NCBI GenBank assembly: GCA_031425695.1
Contig: JANPJV010000216.1
Coordinates: 1-57,113, forward strand
Source of the DNA: JANPJV01 sp031425695
GTDB taxonomy: Bacteria; Pseudomonadota; Gammaproteobacteria; Xanthomonadales; SZUA-5
DNA length: 57,113 nucleotides
Reading direction: 5' to 3'
The notes below the pieces were generated by a model. The model did not search any database. It was not told where the DNA came from and saw nothing but the letters and a program-made list of their open reading frames with translations. The translations under genes were made by a program, and so were the position numbers. Positions 27,079 to 36,095 of the stretch are shown here, in pieces. Numbering within the stretch: the stretch's first letter is position 1; every line of letters begins with the position of its first letter.

Positions 27079-30000
27079 ATGTTCCAGGGTTCCTCGTTGG
27101 AGATCCAGCGCGGCGTCAAGCGCGCATTGGCGTTGGTTGCATTGGTGTTCGTGTGCGGCCAGGTGAGCGCGGATATTGGTCCGAAGCCGCGCAGCGCCGC
27201 CGCGCCGGAGCACTCGCAGCTCCCATTGCTGGCGACGCCAAGCTCGCTGCTCCCAGCCAGGAGCCCGGGCACGGGCTCCGAGGGCGACAAAGGTGACACG
27301 GCTGACGCCCGTGAGCGTTCAGGCGATGGCGCCCATGCAAAGAGTGATTTCTTGCCAGTCGATCCTGCCGAACAGCGTCCGCCGGTGCTGCCACCGCCGA
27401 GACCGGACGCGCGAGCGGTGCTGGTCGGGGGCAACTGGGTGTCGCTTGGACCGGCGCCCACCTACGGTGGGCAAGTGAGTGTGCCGCCGGACGATGAGGT
27501 GTCTGGCGCCGTGCAAGCCATTGCCGTGCATCCGGTCAACCAGGAGATCGTTTATATCGGCGCGGTCAATGGCGGGATCTGGAAAACCATCAACGCCTAC
27601 GCCGCGAGGCCGTCGTGGACGCCACTGACCGACAATCTGCCATCGCAATCGATCGCGTCCATTGCGCTCGATCCGCTGGATGCATCGCACCAGACGGTCA
27701 TCGCCGGCACGGGTCGAGTCAGCAGCTTTGGCGAACGCGGTGACGACGAGGTCGGGATTTATTACTCGTCGAACGGCGGCGCCAATTGGACGCAATATGG
27801 TTCTACGAGCCTGCTCGGTCAGAAGCTGATCAGCGTCGCGGCGCGCGGCCAAATCCTGCTGGCGGCTTCGCGCAACGGCGGGCTCTACCGGAGCACCAAC
27901 GGTGGCGGTGCGTTTTCGCTGGTCTCCGGCACCGGCAATCTTCCCGCCGGCGGTGTCTTTGACCTGGCACCAGATCCTACGAACACCTCGCGTTTCTACG
28001 TCTCGGTTGCCGGCGCCGCCCCTAAGGTCTTGCGCAGTGTCGACAGTGGTGCCACTTGGACTGATGTGACTGCGGGGCTGACCGGGCTCGGCCCAGCAAC
28101 CGACAACATGAAGCTGTCGGTTGGGGCGCTCGGAACGCTGTTCCTCGCTACCGTCAATAGCGGTCGGCTTTCCCGCTTATCGCGTTCGACGAACTTCGGC
28201 GCAAATTGGACCGCCATGGATGTGCCGGCCATCCATAACGGCAGCCAGGGGGGTCTTCATGCCGCGATCGCGGCGCATCCGACCGGTCAAAACCTTGTCT
28301 ATCTCGGTGGCGACCGCATCGCCAATTTGCCCTTCACCGGAAACATCGTCGTTTGTGACGCCAATGCGGCGCTGCTCAGTCAATGTCGCACGACCTATGG
28401 CGGAGGTGGTGCCAACACCGCCCCGCACGCCGATTCGCGCAAACTGGTTTTTGACGCATCGGGGAACCTGCTCGTCGGCGACGACGGCGGGATCTACCGG
28501 CGGTCCACGCCGCTGAACCTCGTCACTGGTAGTTGGAGTTCCGTGATCGGCAACCTCGCGATCATGGAAGTGCACGACCTCGCGCATGATCGCGTCGCCA
28601 ATGTCGTCATGATTGGCACCCAGGACAATGGCACCCACCTGCAGCAGACGTCGTCGCAGCGGTGGCTGCATGTGCTCGACGGTGACGGCGGCGATGTCGC
28701 GATCGACGATCTCACGCTTGGGGCCGCCGGCAGTTTCCGGTACGACAGCTACCAGAACTTCGTTGAGCCGCGGCGCACGCAGTACAACGCCGGTAATGCG
28801 TTTGTAGGCGTCCTGCTGTATCCCACTATCCCGGACCCGCAGTTTGTAACGCCGATCGAACTTAGCGTCGGCAATCCGGCGCGGATCATGATCGGTGGCG
28901 CCAACACGGTCTGGGAGTCGAACAGCATCACCGGGGGCTCGCCAACGCTGGTCTCGCTCGGTGGGCCGGGCGCGACGGCAATCGCCTATGGCGTGAACGG
29001 CAATGTCAGCGCCGCCTATGTGGTCAAGGGTTCCAGCGTTTACGTGCGCAATGGGACCAGCTTTGTTGCCACCGCCTCCCAACCGGCCGGAGCCCAGACC
29101 CTGACCGACGTGGCGATGGACCCGGATGACCGCTTGCGCGTGTTCGTGATCGATGACAATCAAGTGTTCCGGACCACCGACGGCGGCGCCAATTGGCAGG
29201 ACGTGACCGGCAATCTCGCCAGCATCAGTTCGGTCGATTTCCGCACCATCGAATACATTCCCGACGACGCGGGTGATCGAGTGGCACTGGGGACGCGGTC
29301 CGGCGTGTACTCGGTACCCGTGACATCCAGCACTTGGTCCTTGTTCGGCATCGGCCTTCCGAACGTCCTGGTCTACGATCTGAGATACCTGCTGGCTTCG
29401 CGTACGCTGATTGCTGGCACTTTGGGACGCGGCGTGTGGAGCGCCCCGTTTCCCGCCGTCAACACGGCACCGAGCTTCACGGCAGCGGCAACGATCACGC
29501 GTCAGCAAGGCAGCCCAGCCGGCGCTGCAGTCACGGTCGGTACCGCCAGCGACGCGCAATCGGCGGCTGGCAGCCTGGTGGTGACGCCGGTCACGGGGGG
29601 CTCGGCAACTGGTATCACCATCGGCACCACCACCAACAGCGCCGGCTCGATCAGTGCACCAGTTTCAGCGAACTGTTCCGCAACGTCGGGCACGCAGCGC
29701 TTCCAGGTAAGCGATGGCAGCCTCACGAACTCGGGCGACGTCGCCATCAACGTAACCCCGAATACGCCACCGGTGCTCGGTTATCCGAGCGCCAGTATCG
29801 GCGTGGGTGCCAGCGGCTCGGTCAATCCGTCGATCCCGCCGAGCGACAACGGCACCATCCTGACGATCGCGACGCAGTCGTTCGGCACCTACACGGGCGG
29901 GATCACCGCCAGCAGCACCACTGGCGTGATCACGCTCACCAATGCTGCGCCAGCAGGTACGCACACGATCACCATGCAGATCGCTGATAACTGTTTCACC

Positions 30001-30654
30001 GTCACCAACGTGAGCTTCTCGCTGACCGTGACCGCAGCGGCGAACACCGCGCCCAACTTCACGCCAGCCGCCACTATCACGCGCCAGCAAGGCAGTCCGG
30101 CTGGCGCTTCCGTGGCCATCGGCAGCGCCAGTGACGGTCAAACCGCGGCGGGAAGCCTGACCGTGACCCAGGTGGCGGGAGGCTCGGCCACTGGCATCAC
30201 CATCGGTACCATCGTCAACAATGCAGGCACCATCAGTGCACCGATTTCGGCGGACTGTTCCGCAACATCAGGAACGCAGCGCTTCCAGGTGAGCGATGGA
30301 AGCCTGACCAGCACTGGCGACCTATCCGTCAATGTGACGCCAAATACGTCACCGGTACTCGGCTATGCGAATGCCAGTGTCGGCCTTGGTGCCGGCGCCA
30401 CCCTCAATCCATCGATAGCGCCAGGCGACAACGGTTCCATCCTGGTCATCGGAACGCAGTCCATGGGCACCTACACGGGGGGGATCAATGCCAGCAACAT
30501 CACCGGTGTGATCACACTGGCCAATGCCGCGCCGGTGGGAACCCACACGATCACCATGCAGATCGCCGACAACTGCTTCGTTACGACCCCGTCGAGCTTC
30601 CAGCTGACCGTCCAGCCGGGCACTGACAGCGTGTTCCGCAACGGTTTCGAATAA
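27079..30654 (+). CDS. Secreted BNR/sortilin-like propeller protein with two Ig-like repeats
   Basis: A 1191-residue exported protein. The ATG at 27079 is chosen for its AAAGGGG site and because it starts a signal-like segment (RALALVALVFVCGQVSA). Residues about 130-790 hold a sialidase/sortilin-type propeller: WKTINAYAARPSWTPLTDNL, YYSSNGGANWTQYG, YRSTNGGGAFSLVSG, LRSVDSGATWTDV and FRTTDGGANWQDVTG are BNR-like Asp-box units. Two tandem repeats of 194 residues follow (starting at about 795 and 989, both with PAATITRQQGSPAG or close), each ending in a NCF-x-T/V-x(2)-SF segment. The chain ends DSVFRNGFE, the shared C-terminal element. Such propellers bind or hydrolyse glycans, or act as structural surface proteins; no sialidase active site was identified. 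Confidence 0.92.
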   Translation: MFQGSSLEIQRGVKRALALVALVFVCGQVSADIGPKPRSAAAPEHSQLPLLATPSSLLPARSPGTGSEGDKGDTADARERSGDGAHAKSDFLPVDPAEQRPPVLPPPRPDARAVLVGGNWVSLGPAPTYGGQVSVPPDDEVSGAVQAIAVHPVNQEIVYIGAVNGGIWKTINAYAARPSWTPLTDNLPSQSIASIALDPLDASHQTVIAGTGRVSSFGERGDDEVGIYYSSNGGANWTQYGSTSLLGQKLISVAARGQILLAASRNGGLYRSTNGGGAFSLVSGTGNLPAGGVFDLAPDPTNTSRFYVSVAGAAPKVLRSVDSGATWTDVTAGLTGLGPATDNMKLSVGALGTLFLATVNSGRLSRLSRSTNFGANWTAMDVPAIHNGSQGGLHAAIAAHPTGQNLVYLGGDRIANLPFTGNIVVCDANAALLSQCRTTYGGGGANTAPHADSRKLVFDASGNLLVGDDGGIYRRSTPLNLVTGSWSSVIGNLAIMEVHDLAHDRVANVVMIGTQDNGTHLQQTSSQRWLHVLDGDGGDVAIDDLTLGAAGSFRYDSYQNFVEPRRTQYNAGNAFVGVLLYPTIPDPQFVTPIELSVGNPARIMIGGANTVWESNSITGGSPTLVSLGGPGATAIAYGVNGNVSAAYVVKGSSVYVRNGTSFVATASQPAGAQTLTDVAMDPDDRLRVFVIDDNQVFRTTDGGANWQDVTGNLASISSVDFRTIEYIPDDAGDRVALGTRSGVYSVPVTSSTWSLFGIGLPNVLVYDLRYLLASRTLIAGTLGRGVWSAPFPAVNTAPSFTAAATITRQQGSPAGAAVTVGTASDAQSAAGSLVVTPVTGGSATGITIGTTTNSAGSISAPVSANCSATSGTQRFQVSDGSLTNSGDVAINVTPNTPPVLGYPSASIGVGASGSVNPSIPPSDNGTILTIATQSFGTYTGGITASSTTGVITLTNAAPAGTHTITMQIADNCFTVTNVSFSLTVTAAANTAPNFTPAATITRQQGSPAGASVAIGSASDGQTAAGSLTVTQVAGGSATGITIGTIVNNAGTISAPISADCSATSGTQRFQVSDGSLTSTGDLSVNVTPNTSPVLGYANASVGLGAGATLNPSIAPGDNGSILVIGTQSMGTYTGGINASNITGVITLANAAPVGTHTITMQIADNCFVTTPSSFQLTVQPGTDSVFRNGFE
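29461..30624 (+). repeat. 582-base direct repeat inside the BNR gene
   Basis: Two in-frame copies (29461-30042 and 30043-30624) encode the 194-residue C-terminal repeats. Long blocks such as the ones encoding TITRQQGSPAG and ATSGTQRFQVSDGSLT are the same in both, so the duplication is fairly recent or is under strong constraint. Confidence 0.8.
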
Positions 30655-30658
30655 GGGG

Positions 30659-30676
30659 CGCCGGTGCAAACCGGCG
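30659..30676 (+). terminator. GCAA-tetraloop hairpin after the BNR gene
   Basis: CGCCGGT and ACCGGCG pair around a GCAA loop, four bases beyond the TAA. A near copy follows the delta-60 gene at 51611. There is no U-tract, so it may instead be a REP-like or transcript-stabilising hairpin. Confidence 0.4.
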
Positions 30677-30882
30677 TCGGAGTGCAGTTTGCGCTGGCTC
30701 CGTCGATGCCCACGTCGTAGCCGGGACGATTCCTCGGATACAAGCGGCACCGGCCCGTGCGCGAATACTGGTCGCAAATCACCAGCGAAACGGCTCCTTT
30801 TTGTAGTGCCGAAGTCGTGTCACCTGCAAAAAAAACCACCTGGATCAGCGTCGTCCCTGCGCCGGCTGAGCGTGAGCGACAT

Positions 30883-31008
30883 CGTCATTGCGAGGGAGCC
30901 TCAGCGACCACGGCAAGCGTTTAATCGCGTAGCGCCTGAGCGACCCTGGCCGCGATCTGGAGGGAGTCGCCGGGGTGCTTCAGTTGCCATGGCTCCTACG
31001 CAATGACG
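30883..31008. mobile_element. 126-bp MITE-like element with terminal inverted repeats
   Basis: CGTCATTGCGAGGGAGCC at 30883-30900 matches the reverse complement of 30991-31008 at 16 of 18 positions. The CGTCATTGCGAG end is a well-known start of short interspersed palindromic elements in many bacterial genomes. No coding capacity lies between the ends. It occupies most of the gap between the BNR gene and the small periplasmic protein, and could supply regulatory sequence to the latter. The remaining part of 30677-30882 shows nothing recognisable. Confidence 0.55.
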
Positions 31009-31075
31009 AGTGTGGTGGCAGAAGTTCGGTGCTATACAGAAAAACCCACCATAATCTTTTTCAGGAAGCGTCTAC

Positions 31076-31483
31076 ATGCGCGCATTGCGTTTGATCGGTT
31101 TTTCAGTGCTGCTTTTGCTCGTTCTTTCGACGGGTGTGCAGGCTGCCACATTGCTTGTCGATCCGGATCCGATTGCAATCCCAAGCGGCATGAGCGCGGA
31201 TGTCGTCCACAAGGAAATCAAGCGCGCACTGGTCGTTCGCGGCTGGGTGATCAGCTCCGAGCAACCCGACCAGATCCATGCAACCCTGAATTTGCGCGCA
31301 CATGTCGCGAGAATTGCCATCAGCCATGGGAGCGGCACTGTCAGCGTCAGCTACGTTTCCAGCGAGAACCTTGATTTCAAGGAAAAGAAAGGCAAGCGCT
31401 ACATCCACAAGAACTATCGCTCCTGGGTCAACAATGTGCTGACCGATATCTCCCGTAATCTGCAACTGGTTACGTTGGAGTAA
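31076..31483 (+). CDS. Small predicted periplasmic protein
   Basis: A 135-residue protein of unknown family. Residues 1-23 form a signal peptide (LIGFSVLLLLVLSTGVQA). The mature part starts TLLVDPDPIAIPSG and contains a helix (VVHKEIKRALVVRGW) followed by alternating strands (IHATLNLRAHVARIAIS, GTVSVSYVSSENL) and a lysine-rich loop before a C-terminal helix (YRSWVNNVLTDISRNLQL). The pattern of helix, strands and helix recalls small periplasmic alpha/beta domains of BON or lipoprotein type, but I cannot assign it. AGGAAG lies about 9 bases before the ATG. It is flanked by repeats on both sides (the MITE-like element and the 21-bp array). Confidence 0.8.
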   Translation: MRALRLIGFSVLLLLVLSTGVQAATLLVDPDPIAIPSGMSADVVHKEIKRALVVRGWVISSEQPDQIHATLNLRAHVARIAISHGSGTVSVSYVSSENLDFKEKKGKRYIHKNYRSWVNNVLTDISRNLQLVTLE

Positions 31484-31533
31484 CGGACCTGCAGTGGCTG
31501 CCTTGGTTACAAGATCCGAGCTACCGATTCGAA

Positions 31534-31960
31534 GAACCAACGCGGCGGTTCGAGCAACCAAAGCGTCGGTTCCCGCAGGCAATGCGTTGGTTCGATGAAG
31601 CAATGCGTGGGTTCTTGCTGCCGCTGCGCTAACGCTCCCGAAGCAACTGGAAGGTTGCGGAGACCAATGCATCGGTTCCAGCAACCAACGCGTCGGTTTC
31701 ACGAAGCAACGCTTTGGTTAATGCAAGCGATGCGGTGGTTGCTTGAACCGATGCGCCAATGCTCCCGAAGCAATTGGAGGGTTGCGGAGACCAACGCATG
31801 GGTTCCAGCAAGCAACACGTCGGTTTAACGAAGGAACGCTTTGGTTCGTGCAAGCAAAGCGATCGTTCTCCCGAAGCAAGTCATCGGGCTCGGGATGCAA
31901 GCTTTGGGTTCCGACGACCAACGCGTTGGTTCGGGAAAGCCAAGCATGGGCTTGACCGAC
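31534..31960. repeat. Array of ~20 palindromic 21-bp units
   Basis: Unit cores (CAAYGCGTYGGTTC) begin at 31538, 31559, 31580, 31601, 31622, 31644, 31665, 31686, 31707, 31728, 31749, 31771, 31792, 31813, 31834, 31855, 31877, 31898, 31919 and 31941. Spacing is 21 bases except for four steps of 22. The consensus GAACCAACGCGTTGGTTC is a perfect 18-base palindrome; the unit near 31919 keeps most of it. A larger segment (from about 31634) recurs from about 31761, six units later. The single-base steps break every reading frame, so a coding role is unlikely. The rest of 31961-32159 holds nothing recognisable. Confidence 0.85.
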
Positions 31961-32159
31961 GTTGCCGGCCGGATCCTGACTTCCTGGAGTTGATCCGCGG
32001 GCTCCGGAAGTTCAGCCGCTGACCTGACGGCGCTTCGGTCTCGGAGACGTTCGCACGGCCCGACGAGTTGCGCGCCGAACTCTCTTGCCGGTGTGCCTTG
32101 CCCCAGAAATACCGCGCCAACTCGTCAATTCGACCGGGTTGGCGCAGGTTGGCCCAAGC

Positions 32160-34301
32160 CTATTCGAAGCCGTTCGCGAAGATGAGATTGGCACCGCCCG
32201 CAAGCGGGGGCAGGGTGACCAGGTCAATCCAGGCGGCATCCGACCCGCCAATGTCCGACTGGTCCTTCTCATACGACCAGACGAAAGTATGGTTACCCGC
32301 GGTGGTCGGCACGGTGATTTGCTGCCAGGCGAATTCCCCGGAAATTCCCGGGTTGGTCACATTGGTGCAAGTGCTGCCGATGTTCTGGCGCGCACCGTCA
32401 ACCAGGAAGCGGAAACAATCGAAGCCGGATTCAGATGAGACGCGAGCAAAGAAAGTGACGTTGCCGGCAACGAAATTGCCCGTGACCTGAATGCGTGCGT
32501 TGGCGTTATTGCCCATCCCCTGGGGTGAGCGCAGGCTGCATGTGCCCTCATGCACGCTATCCGAAGTCACGACCCATGCCTGGTTACCGCCGTTCGGCGT
32601 GGAATAGCCAGCCGGGAACTGGCAATCTGGTGGAAAGACCTCGGTGGGTGCAATGGTGGCCGACAGCGTACTGGTGCCCAGCGTTGCACCATTGGTTGGA
32701 TTGGTCAGCGTTACCGTGAACGTCTCGGCTGCTTCCGGCAGTCCATCATTGATGATGGGCACGGAAATGTTCTTCGGCGCGGTGTCGCCCGCTGCCCAGT
32801 TGAGCGTACCCGCGGTGGTGGTGTAATCGAGGGGGGCAACCGCCGTCCCGTTGCTGGTCGAAAAGTTGACCGCTACGGCGCCATCGCTGCCGCCGCTGCG
32901 AGTCACCGAGAACTGCGCTGTGGTGCCTTCACTCACGGTTTGCGCGGCGCTCGCGAATGCCAAGGTACCCGCACCTGCGCCAACGGCGCTGAAACAGCCC
33001 AAATTGACATTGTTGACCACGCGCGGTGTCAGCAAGGTTCGGTGCGCCGTGGCGAATACTTCCTTTGATCCGCAGTTGGGCAAGCCGCTCAGGTGGCAAT
33101 AACTCATCAGGGTGCCCTGCACATTCGGCACGCCGTTGACGGTGCTGGCGGCCGGACAGACTGCGGGGCCGGAAAAACATCCGCCCTCGGTGATGAAGCA
33201 TTGATCGATCGTATTGGTGCTCTGGCCGCCTACGCCGGTCGTCGCATTGGAGCAGTGCGCGTGCTCCGCGCCAAAATTGTGTCCCAGTTCATGGGCAATA
33301 ACCAAAAGGTCGTCCACGGCCGTTGCGCCCGGGAACTTGAATACTTGTGATACGCTGTAATGACCCCCGGATGAATTTCTGCTTTGGCAGTAGTTTGCAT
33401 TGGACCCCAATACCCATGCGATGCCTGAGGCACTGAATTGGTTGGCGTTCTTGCCTGATATGAACATCGCAAACGCCCGCGAGACGCCGCCTTGCGTGGT
33501 TTGCCACAGCGTTCCGAATTCGGTTAACTGTGCGGAAGTGCTCGTGGCAACGTAGGTATCCGGAAGACTGGAGGGGCGCAAAATTGTCGTGCCCTGCAAC
33601 ATGCGAAGATCGAGGTCGCGTTCATACACAACGTTGAGTGCGACAAATAATTGCGAAAAATAGTTGGTGGCGTTCGTGGTGTTATCGGAGAATTTCAACT
33701 GCAATAATTCATTGTCCGTGTCGATCGCGACCACCGCTGATCGGGTTGCGCCATCTGGCATCGGTACGGATTTGGGAGTTGCAATACCGGGGCTGTGATC
33801 AGTGATCTGCGACGACTTCCAGCCAGGGCGATCGTTATCGCAGGCAAAAACGGTCGGTTTGCCGTCTTTATCCTGTTGTGTTTCCTGCAGCTGGAAACTG
33901 AGCTCAGCACCGAAAAAAGTGCTGCTGATGGCCAATGTACGACCATCGTCAGCCAACAGCACGCCGGTCGCGCTGGTGCCATCGGGCGCCATCGACAGGC
34001 CCAAACGCGGCGCATTCGGCAGCGAACTATCCGCGATGAAATGCAGCCAGTTGCTGCGCGGCAGTTCACGGTAGCCGTTTTTGCCCGCAACCAGGACCTT
34101 GGCGTCGTGCGCGTACACATCGATGCGTTTCATACGCACCGGCCCAGTGCGATCGGTGCCCAACGGCAAATTTTCGAAGGTGATGCTCTCTTCGATTGCA
34201 GTTTGTCGGGCTTTAGCCAATTCCGTCGAGCTCACCTTTGATTCAGCGGCGCCGAGCGTTGGGATCAATAATCCAAGCACGAACAAAACCGTGGCGCGCA
34301 T
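32160..34301 (-). CDS. Secreted reprolysin-like metallopeptidase with Calx-beta domain
   Basis: A 713-residue exported zinc endopeptidase of the metzincin type. The signal peptide is MRATVLFVLGLLIPTLGAA, and a GGGAG site precedes the ATG. A propeptide-like region leads into the catalytic domain with HELGHNFGAEH (H337, E338, H341 and H347), the extended HExxHxxGxxH zinc motif, followed by cysteines and a Met-turn candidate (TLMSYCHL). Residues about 440-545 form a Calx-beta domain (TVSEGTTAQFSVTRSGG, and AAETFTVTLTNPT), then a jelly-roll-like region. It ends GGANLIFANGFE, the shared C-terminal element. Bacterial metzincins with this layout usually degrade extracellular protein. Confidence 0.93.
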   Translation of the reverse strand: MRATVLFVLGLLIPTLGAAESKVSSTELAKARQTAIEESITFENLPLGTDRTGPVRMKRIDVYAHDAKVLVAGKNGYRELPRSNWLHFIADSSLPNAPRLGLSMAPDGTSATGVLLADDGRTLAISSTFFGAELSFQLQETQQDKDGKPTVFACDNDRPGWKSSQITDHSPGIATPKSVPMPDGATRSAVVAIDTDNELLQLKFSDNTTNATNYFSQLFVALNVVYERDLDLRMLQGTTILRPSSLPDTYVATSTSAQLTEFGTLWQTTQGGVSRAFAMFISGKNANQFSASGIAWVLGSNANYCQSRNSSGGHYSVSQVFKFPGATAVDDLLVIAHELGHNFGAEHAHCSNATTGVGGQSTNTIDQCFITEGGCFSGPAVCPAASTVNGVPNVQGTLMSYCHLSGLPNCGSKEVFATAHRTLLTPRVVNNVNLGCFSAVGAGAGTLAFASAAQTVSEGTTAQFSVTRSGGSDGAVAVNFSTSNGTAVAPLDYTTTAGTLNWAAGDTAPKNISVPIINDGLPEAAETFTVTLTNPTNGATLGTSTLSATIAPTEVFPPDCQFPAGYSTPNGGNQAWVVTSDSVHEGTCSLRSPQGMGNNANARIQVTGNFVAGNVTFFARVSSESGFDCFRFLVDGARQNIGSTCTNVTNPGISGEFAWQQITVPTTAGNHTFVWSYEKDQSDIGGSDAAWIDLVTLPPLAGGANLIFANGFE

Positions 34302-34552
34302 TGTGTGACTCCCGGTTAGGCGGAGACGAGGAAGATTACTCGAACTGCGAAGGGCCTATATTTCTGGATATTAAGAACTGCGGCAGAGGACCGCACAGCA
34401 GTTTTTCACAATACCTTCAACATCGTTCCATAGCATGCTTCACCGTGCGTTCGTGTTCAAGCATTCGGACCGCGGTGCAGCAAGGCACGGGTTACTGTGC
34501 CGCTCGGGCTTCTTCCGATAAGCGCGACCATTCGTGCAACGGTGCCATGCGC
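34302..34552. other. Intergenic stretch upstream of the metallopeptidase
   Basis: About 250 bases of non-coding DNA upstream of the metallopeptidase start; its promoter should lie here. I see no RNA gene or clear hairpin. It runs into the beta-helix relic on the far side. Confidence 0.35.
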
Positions 34553-34815
34553 CGCGGCCCGCCAACAACACGGGACGATCGCAACAACCCGGCGCCGGCG
34601 TGCGTGTTGATGACTTCACCGTTAAAGCCAGGCGCGTTTGCTTCATTGCATGTACCCGCGGCTACCAGTACCGTGCCATTGGGCCCAACAATGTCGTCAC
34701 CGACTTGGATAGTCGCGAACGAATCGCAGCCGAAGCTGGTTGCCGGGCCGCGCCAGCGGGATGGTTGCCGAGCGGCGTACCAATCCAGCTGCCGTCGACG
34801 TAGACCGTTACAAAG
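34553..34815 (-). pseudogene. Frameshifted relic of a beta-helix protein gene
   Basis: On the minus strand one frame reads VTVYVDGSWIGTPLGNHPAG, and a different frame continues GPATSFGCDSFATIQVG and then GPNGTVLVAAGT. Joined, this is the opening of a well-known secreted parallel beta-helix type (VYVDDxWxG...GFDSFATIQ...GGTVxVAAGTY). The switch of frame falls near 34757, and the coding pattern decays after about NEANAPGFNGEVINT. There is no start or signal peptide, so only a fragment survives. It begins right at the stop codon of the membrane-protein gene, which suggests a rearrangement point. Confidence 0.6.
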
Positions 34816-35935
34816 GTGGGCTCACACGCTCGATCGATTCGATCCACCGGTGATGCAATGCGCCCCGACGCACCTTGATGCGCACGGTGATCGGCGTTTG
34901 CGTGTCGGAATCCCGGCGCGCGCCGCCGAGTTGTGAGTACGCGCTGGCACTGAGGTGAAGCATCAATGTGTCGCTGGCTCTTGTGAAGTCGGCGGTTTCC
35001 AACCCATAGGACATGGCTCGGCTACGACCTTCCGACTTGAACGACCGCAGCGAGGCCGGTTGTTGGAAGTACTTGGCCGGTGCCAGATCGGCGTGCATAT
35101 TGAGCAGACGTCCAACACCGTAGCCGCCAGCGACGGCCGCGGCGCTGCCTAGAATCAGGCATTCCCAACGCAGACGTGCCCATCGCGTACTGCCACGCAG
35201 CAGCCCCCACGCAAGTGCCCATCCCAACACGAATAACACCGCACTCGCGGGCAGTGTCGTCAGCCACATGGCGCCGCGGTCGAGCAGGGGTGGCCGATCG
35301 AATTGGGTGCATAGCAACCCGTAAATGCCCAGAGCCAGCAATCCGTAGATGCCGGTGCGGACAAAGGCGATTCGTGTTGGATATTTGTCGCGTCGGGACC
35401 GGGGGGCTGGTTGCAAGGTCTCCAGAACCTTCGCGGCGGCCCCGAGCGCGCTAGTCGCTGCAAGAATCAGACTTTCGGGAACAGCGCCGCGGGTGCTGAA
35501 ATCCGCCACTAGATGACCATGCTGCGCGCGCAGATCGTCCATTCGCCCATCGGCCTGCTCCGCGTTTTTTGCCATGGCCTCCAGCGCGGCGTTCAACACC
35601 GTGTTGTCGTGACAGAGGAACCGCAGCTTCGAGTCGTCCGAGTCCAAGCGCCAGCACTCATCGAAACGCACGGCGCCAAATGGTGGAGCGGCCACGTTCG
35701 GCCATGTCGACCACAATCCGCGGGGCCGCAATCGAAACTGCAGCGGCGGGACCAGCGCGGTGGCTATCCGCAATTCATAGTCAGTGCGCCCGCGGCGGCC
35801 GCTGAGAATGCGGAAGACCCGGCCATCGACCACACGACGCGCGCCCCGGACAAAACGCCGGTGCAGATACGCAATCAACCATGCGCCCGGCACGAAGCAC
35901 GCAAAGGCTGCCAGCAATACCCACACTTCATTCAT
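34808..35935 (-). CDS. Membrane protein of unknown function
   Basis: A 375-residue protein I cannot assign. An N-terminal transmembrane helix (VWVLLAAFACFVPGAWLIAYL) is followed by a basic stretch (HRRFVRGARR) and a soluble domain of about 160 residues. Three further hydrophobic helices follow (TGIYGLLALGIYGLL, LPASAVLFVLGWALAWGLL and CLILGSAAAVAGGYGVG), and then a C-terminal domain of about 90 residues. The topology suggests an inner-membrane protein with soluble domains of about 160 and 90 residues. It is transcribed away from the beta-helix gene behind it and shares its strand. Neighbours give no clue to function. Confidence 0.75.
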   Translation of the reverse strand: MNEVWVLLAAFACFVPGAWLIAYLHRRFVRGARRVVDGRVFRILSGRRGRTDYELRIATALVPPLQFRLRPRGLWSTWPNVAAPPFGAVRFDECWRLDSDDSKLRFLCHDNTVLNAALEAMAKNAEQADGRMDDLRAQHGHLVADFSTRGAVPESLILAATSALGAAAKVLETLQPAPRSRRDKYPTRIAFVRTGIYGLLALGIYGLLCTQFDRPPLLDRGAMWLTTLPASAVLFVLGWALAWGLLRGSTRWARLRWECLILGSAAAVAGGYGVGRLLNMHADLAPAKYFQQPASLRSFKSEGRSRAMSYGLETADFTRASDTLMLHLSASAYSQLGGARRDSDTQTPITVRIKVRRGALHHRWIESIERVSPPL

Positions 35936-36023
35936 GGCCAGCCTGGCTTCGCGGTTGCACCGCCCAGACTAATTGTCGATGAAGTTGCTGGCTGAACCAA
36001 CAGCTTGTACACGCTTCCTGAGT

Positions 36024-36079
36024 AGCGCCGCGAGGCGCGCTGAGTCGCGCCTCGTGATTCCATCGCCCCTCGCGGCGCT
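36024..36079 (-). terminator. Alternative hairpins between two minus-strand genes
   Basis: AGCGCCGCGAGG (36024-36035) pairs perfectly with 36068-36079, while GAGGCGCG (36032-36039) pairs with CGCGCCTC at 36046-36053. The two stems overlap by four bases and so compete. They lie just after the stop of the beta-helix gene (36096) and before the membrane-protein gene. Termination is likely, but no T-tract is present. Confidence 0.45.
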
Positions 36080-36095
36080 CCTGCCGGCCACGAGC

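Noticed and set aside
31534..31960. CRISPR array
   Set aside because: Units are contiguous 21-mers with no unique spacers, and no cas genes are present.
31534..31960. Heptapeptide-repeat protein gene in the 21-bp array
   Set aside because: Four single-base steps in spacing shift the frame, so no frame spans the array on either strand. Short frames such as TDALVAG repeats arise because 21 is a multiple of three.
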